Shown piece after piece: positions 25,501 to 36,144 of a stretch of DNA of 64,000 bases; positions within the stretch are counted from its first letter, which is position 1; every line of letters starts with the position of its first letter. The stretch lies in assembly GCF_008831285.2 (NCBI RefSeq), contig NC_045138.2, forward strand, positions 36,013,115-36,077,114. Direction: 5' to 3'. The position numbers were made by a program, and so were the translations under genes. Source of the DNA: Nymphaea colorata. Lineage: Eukaryota; Streptophyta; Magnoliopsida; Nymphaeales; Nymphaeaceae. The notes below the pieces were generated by a model. That model did not search any database. It saw only the letters and a program-made list of their open reading frames with translations, and had not been told where the DNA came from.

Positions 25501-26649
25501 AGAATGAAAGCTGTGATTGTGACCTCTAGCATCTTATAGGTGAATTTAGTGATAAAAAAGGCCATAAATTGCGCTCACCTGACTCAAAAAGTTCATTGAT
25601 TCTTTAACCACATCCCTAAACCTATCATCATCATGCCATCCAAGCTTTGTAACCCGACAAAATAGTTGTATTAAAGATGCCGTAACAAAAGGCTGCAACT
25701 CAGGTCCCCTCGCAGCCAGATAGCTGATCAGGTAATGTCCTTAAAATAAACCAACAATAACATACAACAATTATGAAGAAACAATAGAATTGATAAAAGT
25801 TAATACACTTGGCATGCCCATTGAAGTATATAAGCAATGCAATTGAGGTACACAAACAAGAAAAAAATTGTGATTGTTCTATGTTGAAGCACAAAAATAA
25901 GGCAACACATTGAAATTCAGGTCCTCTGACTAGCCTGGTAGCTGATTGGTAGTTTGCCTACAATCAACTAGAAAGGAACAACTGCAGAAGAAAATGAAAG
26001 TATGAAACTGAAAATAGCCAGGCAAATATACAAACAAGGTAACTGAATTAATATGACAAGTAGAAACTTGTAAATGGATCACCAAGTTGATGAGAACAGG
26101 TTAGACAAGAGTGCTAAAGACAGTGTTCAGTAATGTTGTAGAACATATGGTAGGAAATTTCCTTGAACATGAGATCACAAATTGAAAACAAATACCCCTA
26201 CTTCACAGATTTCCAACTTTATTAACCCTGATGACATCTACAGAGTTCCAACCATACATCCTCATTGTATCAATCAATTCCAAACAAAAAAAAAATATAT
26301 GCGGTTGACCATCCATGACCAACCACAGATAGCAAGCAGCAGACACGAATCTCATAGAAAGGCCTAACAGCCCTAGCACAGGCAAGAACATATGAATAAG
26401 AACGTTACTGATATCAAGTCGCAACTGCAATGAAAGGCTGTGATCTGTAACTTGCTTCAATAAGCTTGAACTTGCCAACATAAGTGCATAAGGAGAGACT
26501 GCATTGTCCAGAATGTATTGACATTGTGAGATGTAATCAACATTCACTGACAGGCACTTTAATGTGCTCTCAGCATGGGCCCTTTCAGCTGAATCCTGAG
26601 AATTGTAAAGTCGCTCACAGAGTGCTTCAAGTTGTGCTAAGCCCTCCAT
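6459..26649 (-). CDS. XPO7: Exportin-7 (RanBP16-type) nuclear export receptor, 28 coding exons, about 1,055 aa
   Basis: Coding exons in order: 26390-26649, 25579-25723, 24004-24069, 21456-21573, 21229-21338, 21054-21149, 19859-19982, 17672-17739, 16492-16578, 16252-16404, 16028-16123, 15761-15820, 15531-15652, 15363-15450, 14825-14929, 14633-14737, 14444-14496, 14282-14348, 13380-13514, 12053-12165, 11818-11911, 10276-10495, 10004-10134, 9228-9374, 8809-8937, 7998-8096, 7430-7468, 6459-6596. Phases agree throughout and sum to 1,056 codons with stop. The protein opens [16 protein letters not shown], has the importin-beta N-terminal region in exons 1-2, and ends FRHDFRVK. It reads as exportin-7 end to end, with blocks such as [18 protein letters not shown] and QWSLSRPML. 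The family consists of HEAT/ARM-repeat karyopherins that carry cargo out of the nucleus with Ran-GTP. The first donor (GT at 26389) is the weakest call: it adds one residue relative to relatives, and a stronger-looking GTAACG at 26408-26403 breaks the frame. No stop or frameshift is seen. Introns hold repeats but no other gene. Confidence 0.95.
8381..8560. repeat. Two-unit tandem duplication in an exportin-7 intron
   Basis: Two adjacent diverged units share a GGACAG...GCTAAGCA type start and a nearly identical 3' block that includes TTGTAATGGCACCTCTATC (8419 and 8517) and ATTTTCAGT. Unit spacing is about 80-98 bp because of indels. It lies between the exons at 7998-8096 and 8809-8937 and has no coding role. 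Confidence 0.75.
12811..13075. mobile_element. Short GC-ended, AT-cored element in an exportin-7 intron (probable MITE)
   Basis: The left end reads CACATGGGTACGGAGACAGG and is GC-rich. The right end, read in reverse complement, is ACATGAGACGGGTACAGCAC. The middle is an AT-rich core with a short TA run. This resembles the larger element at 22351-22960 in the same gene. No target-site duplication could be fixed, so the class is not assigned. Confidence 0.5.
14521..14624. repeat. Tandem duplication of about 60 bp beside two exportin-7 splice sites
   Basis: ATGCAAACTCATAAAA occurs at about 14521 and 14581, followed in both units by GGAAGCAACA and then a CACA-AATTTG block. The pair fills most of the short intron between the exons at 14444-14496 and 14633-14737 and ends just before the donor of the upstream exon. 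Confidence 0.8.
18035..18340. mobile_element. Non-autonomous hAT-type MITE with perfect 8-bp target-site duplication
   Basis: The element is 306 bp. It starts TAAGCCTGGGCA and ends TGCCCAGGCTTA, a perfect 12-bp terminal inverted repeat. It is flanked by identical 8-bp copies of GTTATTGT at 18027-18034 and 18341-18348. An 8-bp duplication with short inverted ends is typical of the hAT superfamily. GC-rich arms (GGGCTGGCCC motifs) enclose an AT-rich core, and no transposase frame exists. It sits in the exportin-7 intron between the exons at 17672-17739 and 19859-19982. The intact ends and duplication suggest a fairly young insertion. Confidence 0.88.
22351..22960. mobile_element. GC-ended element with AT/TTTA microsatellite core in an exportin-7 intron
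   Basis: The left end carries GTCACATGGGCACC, then GGGTTTGGGTACAGG, with several GGGTAC motifs. The right end, in reverse complement, carries GGTCACAGGG and a similar series of GGTAC-rich motifs. Between them are a CATA/TA/TTTA microsatellite and a pyrimidine-rich stretch. The design matches the shorter element at 12811-13075. A long open frame crosses the right half but is low-complexity, so I do not call a gene. Confidence 0.5.
22449..22575. repeat. Compound microsatellite (CATA)n-(TA)n-(TTTA)n
   Basis: A run of CATA repeats passes into about 40 bp of TA, then a TATATT spacer, then TTTA repeats with one TTTG interruption. It lies inside the AT core of the 22351-22960 element and should be length-polymorphic. 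Confidence 0.9.
25336..25385. repeat. Perfect 25-bp tandem duplication
   Basis: The unit TGAGAAAGGGCTTATGACCG plus AAACC is present twice, back to back and without mismatch. It is in an exportin-7 intron about 200 bp from the exon at 25579-25723. Confidence 0.95.
25895..25975 (-). repeat. Degenerate copy of the exportin-7 exon-2 acceptor region
   Basis: On the plus strand, CAGGTCC at 25918 and then GGTAGCTGATTGGTA match the real exon-2 start region at 25701-25738 (CAGGTCC... then GATAGCTGATCAGGTAA) with scattered changes and one or two indels. The copy keeps an AG at the equivalent acceptor but no open frame. It looks like a local duplication about 215 bp upstream, in transcription order, of the used acceptor. 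Confidence 0.6.
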
Positions 26650-28429
26650 CATTGGAAATAGAGGATTTTCCAACAGTCAAGAAATTAAGAATCCACCAAT
26701 AAATATTTCCTAGCTAATTGATTCTTTCCCACAAACATGTTAGAAAACTAGAAGATCCCACAAAATGCTGTTAAAATTTTATTAGAAAGGATTTTGCAAC
26801 TTTCTCCTGGCTCAAATCAAACCATTATATTGCTGACCAGGCGAAGAGCTGGTATGAATACAACTACCACAATAAATGTTGCATTATATACAAGCACATG
26901 TGACAGTATGTTTCATTGCAATAGTTTTTCATATTGGACAATTCCCCTTGAATGGCCAAACTAAAAATCAGTGATCAAGTACTAAGCGAGCGCTGCACAT
27001 AGACTATGCTGCAACAGGTGTATCTGCCCAACATCAATGTATTCCTCTGGATCAATCCTGAAATACAGCAACAGAGAGCGAAGTCAACTATATTAATCAA
27101 TTCAAAAAAAAACATGATAACATATCAATCAATCTTGTGAACAGGGCCCATGTGCTTCAAAATGTAAATGAAGATGCGATCATACAAACAAGGGAAACCC
27201 AGCAGAAAGGAGAACCTATCTCAAATTTAACACAACATCTGATGCCAGGGGCACATCCAAAAAAAAATATGGAAGGGCGTGAGAATATGGAGGAAAACAG
27301 TTTCTAGAAAATGAATTTTCTGAATTTTTCAGAACTTCAGAAGGGTGATGATGCCCTCTGGTTCCGCCCTTAAATTGCACTGAAGCAACAGGAAAGAATA
27401 TCAGATTTTGAACTGAAAAAGTTCAGGCAATCTTGCAATTAACTAATAACCAAATGCCATAAATGAATAAAATAGACATGGTCAACCACATCCTATTTAC
27501 ATAAATATGCATATAAAAGTATGCTGCTTGCACAGATGAAGTTTAATCATTCAAACCACATTCAAGGAAAATATGGAGATGATCCATGTTACACTGCGGC
27601 ATAACATATTAACATTTACTTCATTTAAAGGTTATCCTCACTGTACACTAGGCAATTCAGCACATGGTGAGGAAGTCGAGCAGTTCCTTTACCGGTGCAC
27701 AAGGTTTAACCCATGAAATCAAGTGAACAAAGTCGGAGTCAAGAGGGCTGCCTTTCCTTATCCGATTTGAGGGTGAAAGTACAGCATAGGCGAATGTACA
27801 CCTGGGAAGCACTATCTGAGCAATCAAACATGCCCTAGATAGAACTTATGAGATCACGTAAATGGCAGGCAATCTCCACAAGCAAGCATGACATATTTTG
27901 ATAACCATCGGTACTCGAGCCATTGTTTGATAGGATAAAATGAATTAACGATACTATTGTCCGTTTCCTTTAGTCATAATGCCTCAACCTCGAATCTAAG
28001 GGAATGTAGCAAGCACCTATCCAGAATCTCATTTATTCTTCTTGCAAAATTGACGCGAGTTCCCTGGAAGTCGAGAAATAGATATTGGATCTAGAAAAGA
28101 GCCACCAGAAAAGAGAGCTAAAAATTGACGTACATCTGAATGACGAAAGATGAATACAGTATAGGGAGTAGCTGAACTGCAACAGATCTACTCAATACAA
28201 TAACAGTCGAGATCAAACCATCGAACTCAAAAACCTGACAAGTGCAGGCAACAGGAAACCCCGAAAATCAACCACTCCTTTCGTGCAAGGAGTCAAGGCA
28301 ACCAAATCAAACAAAAATCGCGATTTGAGAAGCCAAGAATCCGCCATCTCGAGATATTAAAGAAAAACACCTAAAATGACGATCAAGAATTGAAAGGTTA
28401 GAGCAAAACGAGGAAGATGGGCCGCTTAC

Positions 28430-28640
28430 AGAACAAAGGGCGAACACTGGGGAATCCGAGAGCGACCGATTGAGTGATTCTCCTCTCCCTTCCGTCTGAT
28501 CAATCTTTGATGCACGGAATGCCCTATAAATCCGGACAGATGGAGAAAAAAAAAGGGGGAAGGCGTGGATTTCTTTAGCGAGAAAAAGAAAGGGCAATGG
28601 GCAACCTAGCGCTCGATCTGCTCGCTGGGCAGTGGGAAAC
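28430..28640 (-). other. Probable exportin-7 5' UTR exon
   Basis: On the minus strand a CT-rich leader follows the TATA box and ends at a good donor (TTCT before GTAAGC at 28429). The next credible acceptor is TTAGCTAG ending at 26710, which gives about 60 nt of leader before the ATG at 26649 and a 5' UTR intron of about 1.7 kb. No in-frame protein start is supported in this exon. The transcription start near 28640 is inferred from TATA spacing. The joining is an inference. Confidence 0.5.
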
Positions 28641-28664
28641 GGCGAGAACGGGAGTTGCGGGACA

Positions 28665-28673
28665 CCTTTTATA
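28665..28673 (-). promoter_or_regulatory. TATA box of the exportin-7 promoter
   Basis: Minus-strand CTATAAAAGG lies about 25-30 bp before the inferred start of a CT-rich leader. It is the best TATA match on that strand upstream of the exportin-7 first exon. Confidence 0.6.
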
Positions 28674-30325
28674 GCCCACTAATTACCAGTCGTTTTTCTT
28701 TCCCTCCGTTTTCTCTCCATACACTGCTTGCCCGCGTTTCGTACACGAAGGAACAAGCTCTCGATCTTCTGAAGCCACGTCCGCCACACCGAAGTCCAAT
28801 TCCTCATTCGATCCTCTTCTTTTAGATAATTTCCAAATTTGCCGCACCTTGGTCGCATCATATAGAGGCCTTATTTTTCAGGTTCGATAAAATCGAAAGC
28901 CTCCATTATTTTCGTTTTCGTCCGCAACTGTTGTCCTCTCTGGTTTGGCGCGAAGCCGAGTCGATTTGTGCTGGGATGTCCGAACGGCCGGTTCGATTAT
29001 CAGCACGAAACGATACGGGAGGCGGCTCTTGGCAACTAATGAGCTCCTTTCAATCTATCGCTGCTCTGTGGTCACAGAGCGATGTGACATTCCCAAATGA
29101 GTCCTAGAGTTAGCAAAAAGAGACGAAGTTGGTCACACGTTGCACACTTAAACCGGTTCCGTCGAAGAATCGTCTATTGGGAGGGAAAAAAGGAAAAAAA
29201 CTGACTTATAAATTGACTCAAATTTGGTATACAGTTCAATTGCCTAAATCCAAATCTGCGTGATCTGATCCGATTATAAAAGATATTTCGGATTTCTCAA
29301 GATTCCATTTCAACATTTTAAGTTTGGATTCAATTCGGGCATGAATTTGATTACAAGGAGCCCCCCTCCCCTGTGCCTTGAAGGTCTATGATTGTGTTAG
29401 GGCCTCGGGTGTTGAAACAGCGCATGTGTCTTGCGAGAAAAAACTGAATCTACAATTGACAATGTACAATTTAAATTGCCGCCAATCCGACCAACTATGC
29501 TTTAAACTTGTTTAACTATGATGATTATAAAAAATCCAACTCGATTCAGATGTGTCAAAAGAGTGAATATATTTCAGGATTATGACATGACTTTGTACCC
29601 CTACCAGTAGTGTTCATCCACTTTTGGCCATGGCCACCACGATTGTGAAGGGTGCAAAGACTCTTGCCGTGACTTACGTCGTTGGTTGGCTTTCGTTGCA
29701 CGTCGTCTGATCTAAATGTTGTTAAAATAAATTTTTCTTCTTTAATAACTATGTTTCTTTGTTTTGTTTTTTTTCTTTTAATGGACCAAATGTGGCTGTA
29801 TAACGCACCTAGGTACGACACGGGATCGATGATGTTACATGATGCATTTGTGCGTGACATGGGTGATGTGATGAACATGCGACCATGGACATGTTCTCAC
29901 GGCAGATGGATGATCCTGCACGCGAGGAATCATCTATTTGCGTGCTCTAAATGCATCAACAACTATTTGGACATCCTACTAATAGAGAAGCACTTAAATC
30001 GAGATGTCATGAATTAAAATTTTCCATTATTCCTCAAGTTATGGCTTTCACTTTTAGAATATTTGCAATTAATTCATTTGAGGGAGGATAAAAGCCAACA
30101 AGAGTCTCAGGTTGAACTCTCGAAAATCAAAACATTGAGAAGTATGAAATAATACGAAATTATGTAATTTCGATGCAGCGAATGAGAGTTGGATAATTAT
30201 AAACATCACAAACAATCGAGAAGAAGACACGCAAAATAAGATTATGAATAAAAGTATTCGTGGACTAAAGCAAATCAAGAACGGCAAAAAGTGAAAGGTA
30301 CACAATAAGGACAACATGCATGAGC
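28674..30325. other. Intergenic region between exportin-7 and the polyamine oxidase duplication
   Basis: I see no gene. Two overlapping open frames of about 110 codons on opposite strands at 29555-30017 are not recognisable and lack splice or start context. The left part is the upstream promoter region of exportin-7. The rest is AT-rich without clear repeats. Confidence 0.6.
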
Positions 30326-30496
30326 ATGTCATCGGTCATCATCACCAAGAAGGAGGACGTTACTTGCAAGGAAGAAACTATTCCTTGAAGGTGAAAATTA
30401 ACCAATAAAGCAAGATACCATCACAACGTCATTGTCCATGCTCCACGAATTGAAGAATTCTTTCGAGAGCACAGGACAAATTGATTACTACTTGGA

Positions 30497-30680
30497 TTAT
30501 ACACTTTTGGGAATGGCTGCTTGTGGGACAGGGTAGCCAGGACAGTGGGTTCGTCGTGGTTCACAAGTTTGATATTGGTCAGGACCTAGTTTTTCAACGG
30601 TCATAATGCTGACAAGACCCAGCTCGAGAACTGCGGACCCATCTCGATAAATGAAGTGGTTGATGTGTCTGCAAGGATAT
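30497..30680 (-). other. Antisense open frame shared by both duplicated blocks (copy 1)
   Basis: The minus-strand frame ends EPRRTHCPGYPVPQAAIPKSV-stop (21 residues written as two parts: EPRRTHCPGYP and VPQAAIPKSV). It includes INHFIYRDGSAV upstream. The same frame, stop and most residues recur at 36145-36400. I do not recognise the family. It may be the 3' end of a decayed gene or of a transposon gene. There is no start codon and no clear upstream exon. Confidence 0.35.
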
Positions 30681-32687
30681 ATATATATATATATAATAAA
30701 TTATCAACTTTTTTTTGTATAATCCAACCATATGTATGTAATTTTAATAATTGGTTGATATGGATTGTATACTAGGTCAATAATTATTAACTTTGAACGT
30801 GCGTTTGTGGTCATCAAAAAATTAATGGTTCTTACGACAACATTAACTTGGATTAGGGCTGCTGACAAGACTTAATGGTTTATATACTAGAATAAACTTT
30901 GCAATAACTTAATGGTTTGATTTTTGTTCATAAGTGCCTTGCAATACTTTTAACTAATGCATTAATTGACATTAGATAAAGTTTTAGTTGGTTTAAGGTT
31001 GCAGACAAGACGAGCTGGCCGAGCACCATGGCTTTGATCTTAGAACAATATCAAGTTGAGCTCGAGCTTGGCTTATTTGAGCCTGACCGAGCTCAAACTC
31101 AGTTTAGCTAAACTCAAGCACCAAGTATGATCAAGTATAGAAAATTGAAATTAAATAGCTGAAAGATATTGTTGGATGATGAGATATTTAAAACATGTCG
31201 ATGAAAGCACCATAAATTATCATTAGAAATACCATACACCATTGCTATGATATAAAAGGTTGCTAATGCTCCATATGGCCTAGTGTTTTTATAGATAGTT
31301 TTTTAAAAAATGAGACAATCTGGCAACATTGGCAGCCAGCTTATTTTGTTTGTCAATAAAATATAAAATAAAATTTAACGTTATTTTTCCAAAACTATTA
31401 TCTCCTAAAAGAATTAACATTTGAATTTGAGTCAAGCTTTGAGTGACTTGACTTGCTGTGCAGCCGATCGAGTGACCCTTATAACCAAGCAACTTAGACG
31501 GATTTAAATTATCATAGGAGCCGCATATGGGCAGGTCTGTCCAGTTGCTCAGATCATTCCCACAAAAACTCTTTATTTTTATCTTGGTCCTTTAAAATAA
31601 TTTGTCCCCTCATATACAGTAATCCGCTGCGAGGTGAGTAGTGCTCCTTAGCATAAAAATAAAATTTCTAGCCTCATCACTGCATCGAGGGACTTGGCAA
31701 TGACAAAAACCACACTCAACTTTATTTTTATTTTTTTAAGATTTTTCCATAGTTATTAAAAGGTTCCACAGTTTTTTGGCCAAATTAACGGTTAAATGAG
31801 AAAAATAATAACATTGAATATTTTCATGTTAGGCTTAACACGGAAACGTGATATTTTCCTCCCTGGCCCTATGAATATCATTGAGCTGCACGTCATTGAG
31901 GGTAGGAAGGGGTTTTGCTCCCCTTGGACGTTGTACGGAATGCAATAAACAGTCTGCCGTGTTAATTTTTTAAAATGTTTCAAAATATCGATTCATTTGG
32001 AAAATATCAAAAAGACTAACAAAACTATCTTATCCTTGGCAAAAGATAATCCATTAAAAGAATTCATCAATGACATTTTTTAATTAAATTCTTTAAGACT
32101 ACACGTCTCACTTTACATCTCATTCTTCGAACAAAAAAATGAAAAAAATCAAAGAGAAACTAGCCAAAAAAAAAGTAAAGCATAGATAATTATTTATTTT
32201 TGATTAGGAGTAAATAGTATTTTTAAATATATCTTAATGTTTTTTATTTATGAAGCCTGTATGTTTATTATTTTATAAAATTACAGATCGTTTTATATAT
32301 ATTAGAATCCTAACCAGAGATGGTATGTTAAAGATTTAAAACGACAAAAATATACTTGATGGACAATGTAAAGACTAACTTTTCATAAAAAATAAAAATA
32401 TCGCAATGTGAAACGATAGAAATTGATTTTTACAATAGCCACCCCGAAATCGTGACGGCCAATCGGGCTTATCAACATCACGAGTTCCTGTCATCTGCTT
32501 GGTGTTGACTTGCAGTAGCCACCGGATGGCGATGTAATCCCGACGCGGAGGATTGATCGTTGATGTGCTTATCTACAGGGTCCAGCCACGCGATCTCTAA
32601 GTTAAGCCGCACAGAATTCCTGCTTCAGCTCATCATTTCATCTTCTCATAAATTCAAGCAGCAGCACCACCCTCCGGAATCGAGACG

Positions 32688-35600
32688 ATGTCGCCATTTT
32701 GTTTCCTACTTTTCTTGGTCTTCATCGCTCCATTGGCGGCATCATTGTCACAGCGTCACCACAAAGTGATCATAGTTGGAGCAGGAATGTCAGGTACCTA
32801 TACAAACTTTATTTTCAGCGATACCCATCTTTCACTTCTTGACTTGGATGATGTTCAAATCCTCATTTGTCCAAGAAGACCATTGCAGAGCCCTGTTCTT
32901 AGATAAGGTTCTCAACTTCTCACTTCTCAAGGACAAAGAAAAACGCTACTGCTTCATATATTTGCAATGGGAAAAAATTGTGGCTCTGAGTTTATTTCTT
33001 CCTTTCTTTTGCGGGACTAGGTATTATGGCTGCCAAGAAGCTTTCAGAAAACGGGGTTGATGATTTCTTGATATTGGAAGGCAGTGATCGGATCGGAGGC
33101 AGGATGCACAAGCGTGAGTTTGGGGGGAAAACTGTTGAGATTGGTGCCAATTGGATTGAGGGCGTTGGTGGGCTTCACTTGAACCCGTTACTAGAGCTTG
33201 CCCATGAGTCAGGACTCAGAACATTCTTCTTCGATTACTCCAATATCTCGTCCAATTACTTCGATTCAAAGTTGTGATTGTACTTCTTTTCCTTTTATAC
33301 AGTTTACGTTAGCTGCTAAACTATACAACGAGTCCCTTTCCTTGTTTATTTTTTGAATGTTTTTCCTCTTCATCAGTGGTAAAGCTATTCCACTTTCCGA
33401 GGTTTTGGACATAACGAAAAAACAAGAAGCTTCGAACAAGTTCAGCACTAATTTGGTAGCAACAATACGAGCTAACAACGAAGAAGACGTTTCTGTTTTG
33501 GAAGCCCACCGCATTTTTGGATAGTAAGTTTCCCTATACGAATCAGTCCGCGCATTAGTCTCTGCTTCGGATCTTACAGTTTCAGGCTGAAAAGAATGTT
33601 AATGTTGGTTGTTCAAACAAATGGAATTAATTGTAGCGTTCCAGAAACACCTTTGGAGATGGCAGTAGACTATGTCGATTTTGACATGGAGATGGCAGGT
33701 AGCCATAAATTTATGTTTTATGAAACGAAAGTGTGTTGAATTTGGTGGAATCTGATTTTCTTCGTACACCTTCCATTTTGTTGATATGTTCTTATCACAG
33801 AACCTCCAAGAGTGACCAGTCTGAAGAGTGTAACGCCCCTTCCAACGAACTCATACTATGGTGCATCTTCGCGCTTTGTTGCTGATGAAAGGGGATATGA
33901 GCAGCTAGTTCATGGTTTAGGTGGTAAATTTCTAAAATCAGTGGATGGGAGGTTGACTGACGGGCGCCTAATTTTAAGAAAGGTACCATCGTGGGTGTGA
34001 TTCTGGTGTTCATTAAATCTCATTTTGTAGTTATTAATAACTTCAATTCCGGTCAGGTTGTAAGGGAAATTCACTACAGAGATGACTGTGTTCACGTTTT
34101 TGTTGAAGATGGAACTTCTTACAGTGCAGAATATGTCATACTTTCCATTAGCTTAGGTGTTCTTCAAAGCAAGCTTATTCGTTTCAAACCTGAATTGCCT
34201 GTAAGTGTGGATAGAATCCTGTTCATGTTCCCTACATACTCTACAGAAATGGATCAATTACTAACGTGCTGGCTTTACTATCTTGCAATTTATCTGGACT
34301 TAGCGATGGAAGATCCTTTCCATGTTCAAGTTTGACATGGCAATCTACATGAAGATATTTCTGAAGTTTCCACATATATTCTGGCCTTCTGGCCCAGGAA
34401 CTGAAGTTTTTTCGTATGCGAGTGAAAGAAGGGGTTACTATAACTGTTGGGAGGTGGGTGCTCTCTTTTTTGGAGACCAAAATAATGCATCTTGTTAATT
34501 GATTGTAGTTGAACGTCTGGTAGCATATGGCATGTACAAAATGTCTGAGGCTTACTGCTCAACTCTTTGTTTCCAAAGCACTTGGAGAAGCAGTACCCGG
34601 GGTCGAACATACTTTTTGTAACAGTTACAGATGATGAAGCCAGGCGTATTGAACGTCAGTCTGATAACGTCACCAAAGACGAAGCAATGGACGTGCTCCG
34701 TAAAATATTTGGCCCTGAAATTCCTGATGCTTTGGATATTCTTGTTCCAAGATGGGGAATGGATAGACTTCAACGTGGATCTTACAGTAACTGGCCGATA
34801 GGCGTAACAGATGACGATTTCAACAAGCTAAAGGTAGTGCCCTTTAAACGTTGCTTTCACTATTTATCAACCAAGCACTTACAAATTCGGCTCTCTATCA
34901 AACTGTATTTGGCTTTAGGCTCCTGTTGGACGCATTTATTTTACGGGCGAGTATACGAGCTTGCACTACAATGGTTATGTCCATGGCGCCTATTTTGCAG
35001 GTACCTTTTTCCTGCTTTATCATCTGCTGTGCTTTTCTGGCTTAACCTTGTATTGCTTTTCAAAGTTTCACGTCTCAGATTCAAGTACGGGAGTTTCCTT
35101 GAAAGGTTCCCGAAAATGTGCAGGTGAAATAAGATCATAGTGTCATAATTGCTGTCAGTAACCTTATGCAGTAGGAGAAAGCCATATTCTGCAGCATCCA
35201 CTGCCAACACTCACAATTTTGAATAAACCTTGTCTTTTTTCCATAAAAAAATTAGCGGGAACTTAGGAAAACAAGTTTGAAGAAGTAATAGGGCGAAGAG
35301 AAAAAAGCTAAAAATGTGTGTGTATTATAAGGAGAAGCCTTCTCAAAGAAAGGGGTGGTAGGCCTGTTGGCTATACCCCCTGCCATTCAACTCTTTCAAT
35401 TACTGAAACAACTGAAGATAACTGGCTTCATGCATTGGACTGTGCTATCCGAAAGGCCAGTTATAGTTTCGTTCGCAGTGACCCTTGAGTGAATAACATG
35501 CAGGAAAGGAAATGGCCTCCTTGAGATTCTGCTATTGCATGTCATTGTGGTGTGCTGTCGACTCTGATCCGGTAGATTTGCATGTAGTACTTTTCTCGAC

Positions 35601-35881
35601 ATCCTTGCTGCTTAAGTGCACTATTCACATATGTAGAACTGATCAATAACCGTAAGGAGAAATGGTAGCTAGCTCTTAATCAGCCACTTAAGGTAGGCCA
35701 ACAGTTGCAGTTATTACATGAACTAGTTTTTCATGTAACAGTGTTTTGCTAATTTCCTTCATAAGAATGTCTCTTTTCTCTTAATGCATAAATTTGAAAA
35801 CCAACAGGTATGGAGACCGCTTCTGATGTTCTGAAGAATTTAAGAAAGCGATGCTGCTTAGTTGTCAAGAAACAACAATGA
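32688..35881 (+). CDS. Secreted FAD-dependent polyamine oxidase, tandem copy 1 (10 exons, 484 aa)
   Basis: Exons: 32688-32793, 33021-33273, 33377-33523, 33637-33698, 33801-33982, 34057-34200, 34304-34453, 34579-34833, 34919-35000, 35808-35881. All junctions are GT-AG and phases agree (485 codons with stop). Residues 1-20 form a signal peptide, followed by the FAD-binding VGAGMSG (30-36), GGRMH, GANWIEG (W80, E82), AEPPRVTSL with E190, IFLKFP with K319, RWGMDR, SYSNWP, and a final FAD-contact block [19 protein letters not shown]82, E190 and K319 match the active-site Glu/Glu/Lys known from maize PAO1. Family role: oxidation of spermidine and spermine, releasing an aldehyde, an amine and hydrogen peroxide. 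The signal peptide suggests secretion or the apoplast. The tail after exon 9 ([16 protein letters not shown]...) differs from the maize end and lacks a peroxisomal signal. Confidence 0.95.
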
Positions 35882-36144
35882 CAGATGAGCGAATCAATAA
35901 ATGCTATAAGCTAGAAATAATTTTTGAATGCAAGTTACTCTATTTACTTTGAAAACTCCTTGTGCAGCTAAGAATGCATCATGTCATCACCACCAAGAAG
36001 GAGGACGTTACTTGCAAGGAAGAAACTATTCCTTGAAGGTGAAAACTAACCAATAAAGCAAGATACCATCACAACGTCATTGTCCATGCTCCACGAATTG
36101 AAGAATTCCTTCAAGAGCACAGGACAAATTGACTACCACTTGGA

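Larger units (their letters stand above)
30326..35980 (+). repeat. Tandem duplication, copy 1 (contains polyamine oxidase copy 1)
   Basis: This block is repeated in direct orientation at 35981-43235. Matched parts are 30326-30655 with 35981-36320, 30770-31505 with 36885-37630, 31515-31800 with 37820-38090, 31980-32687 with 39230-39974, and the whole gene plus downstream sequence to about 35980 with the same up to about 43235. The junction is in GCTAAGAATGCAT. Upstream blocks differ by many substitutions and indels, while the gene body is much closer. A TA microsatellite lies at 30677-30695. Part of 30960-31510 is a GCTCGAG-rich repeat also present in copy 2, so it predates the duplication. 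Confidence 0.88.

Noticed and set aside
29555-30017. Overlapping frames of about 110 codons on both strands between exportin-7 and the duplication
   Set aside because: Neither is recognisable, and mutual overlap suggests chance.
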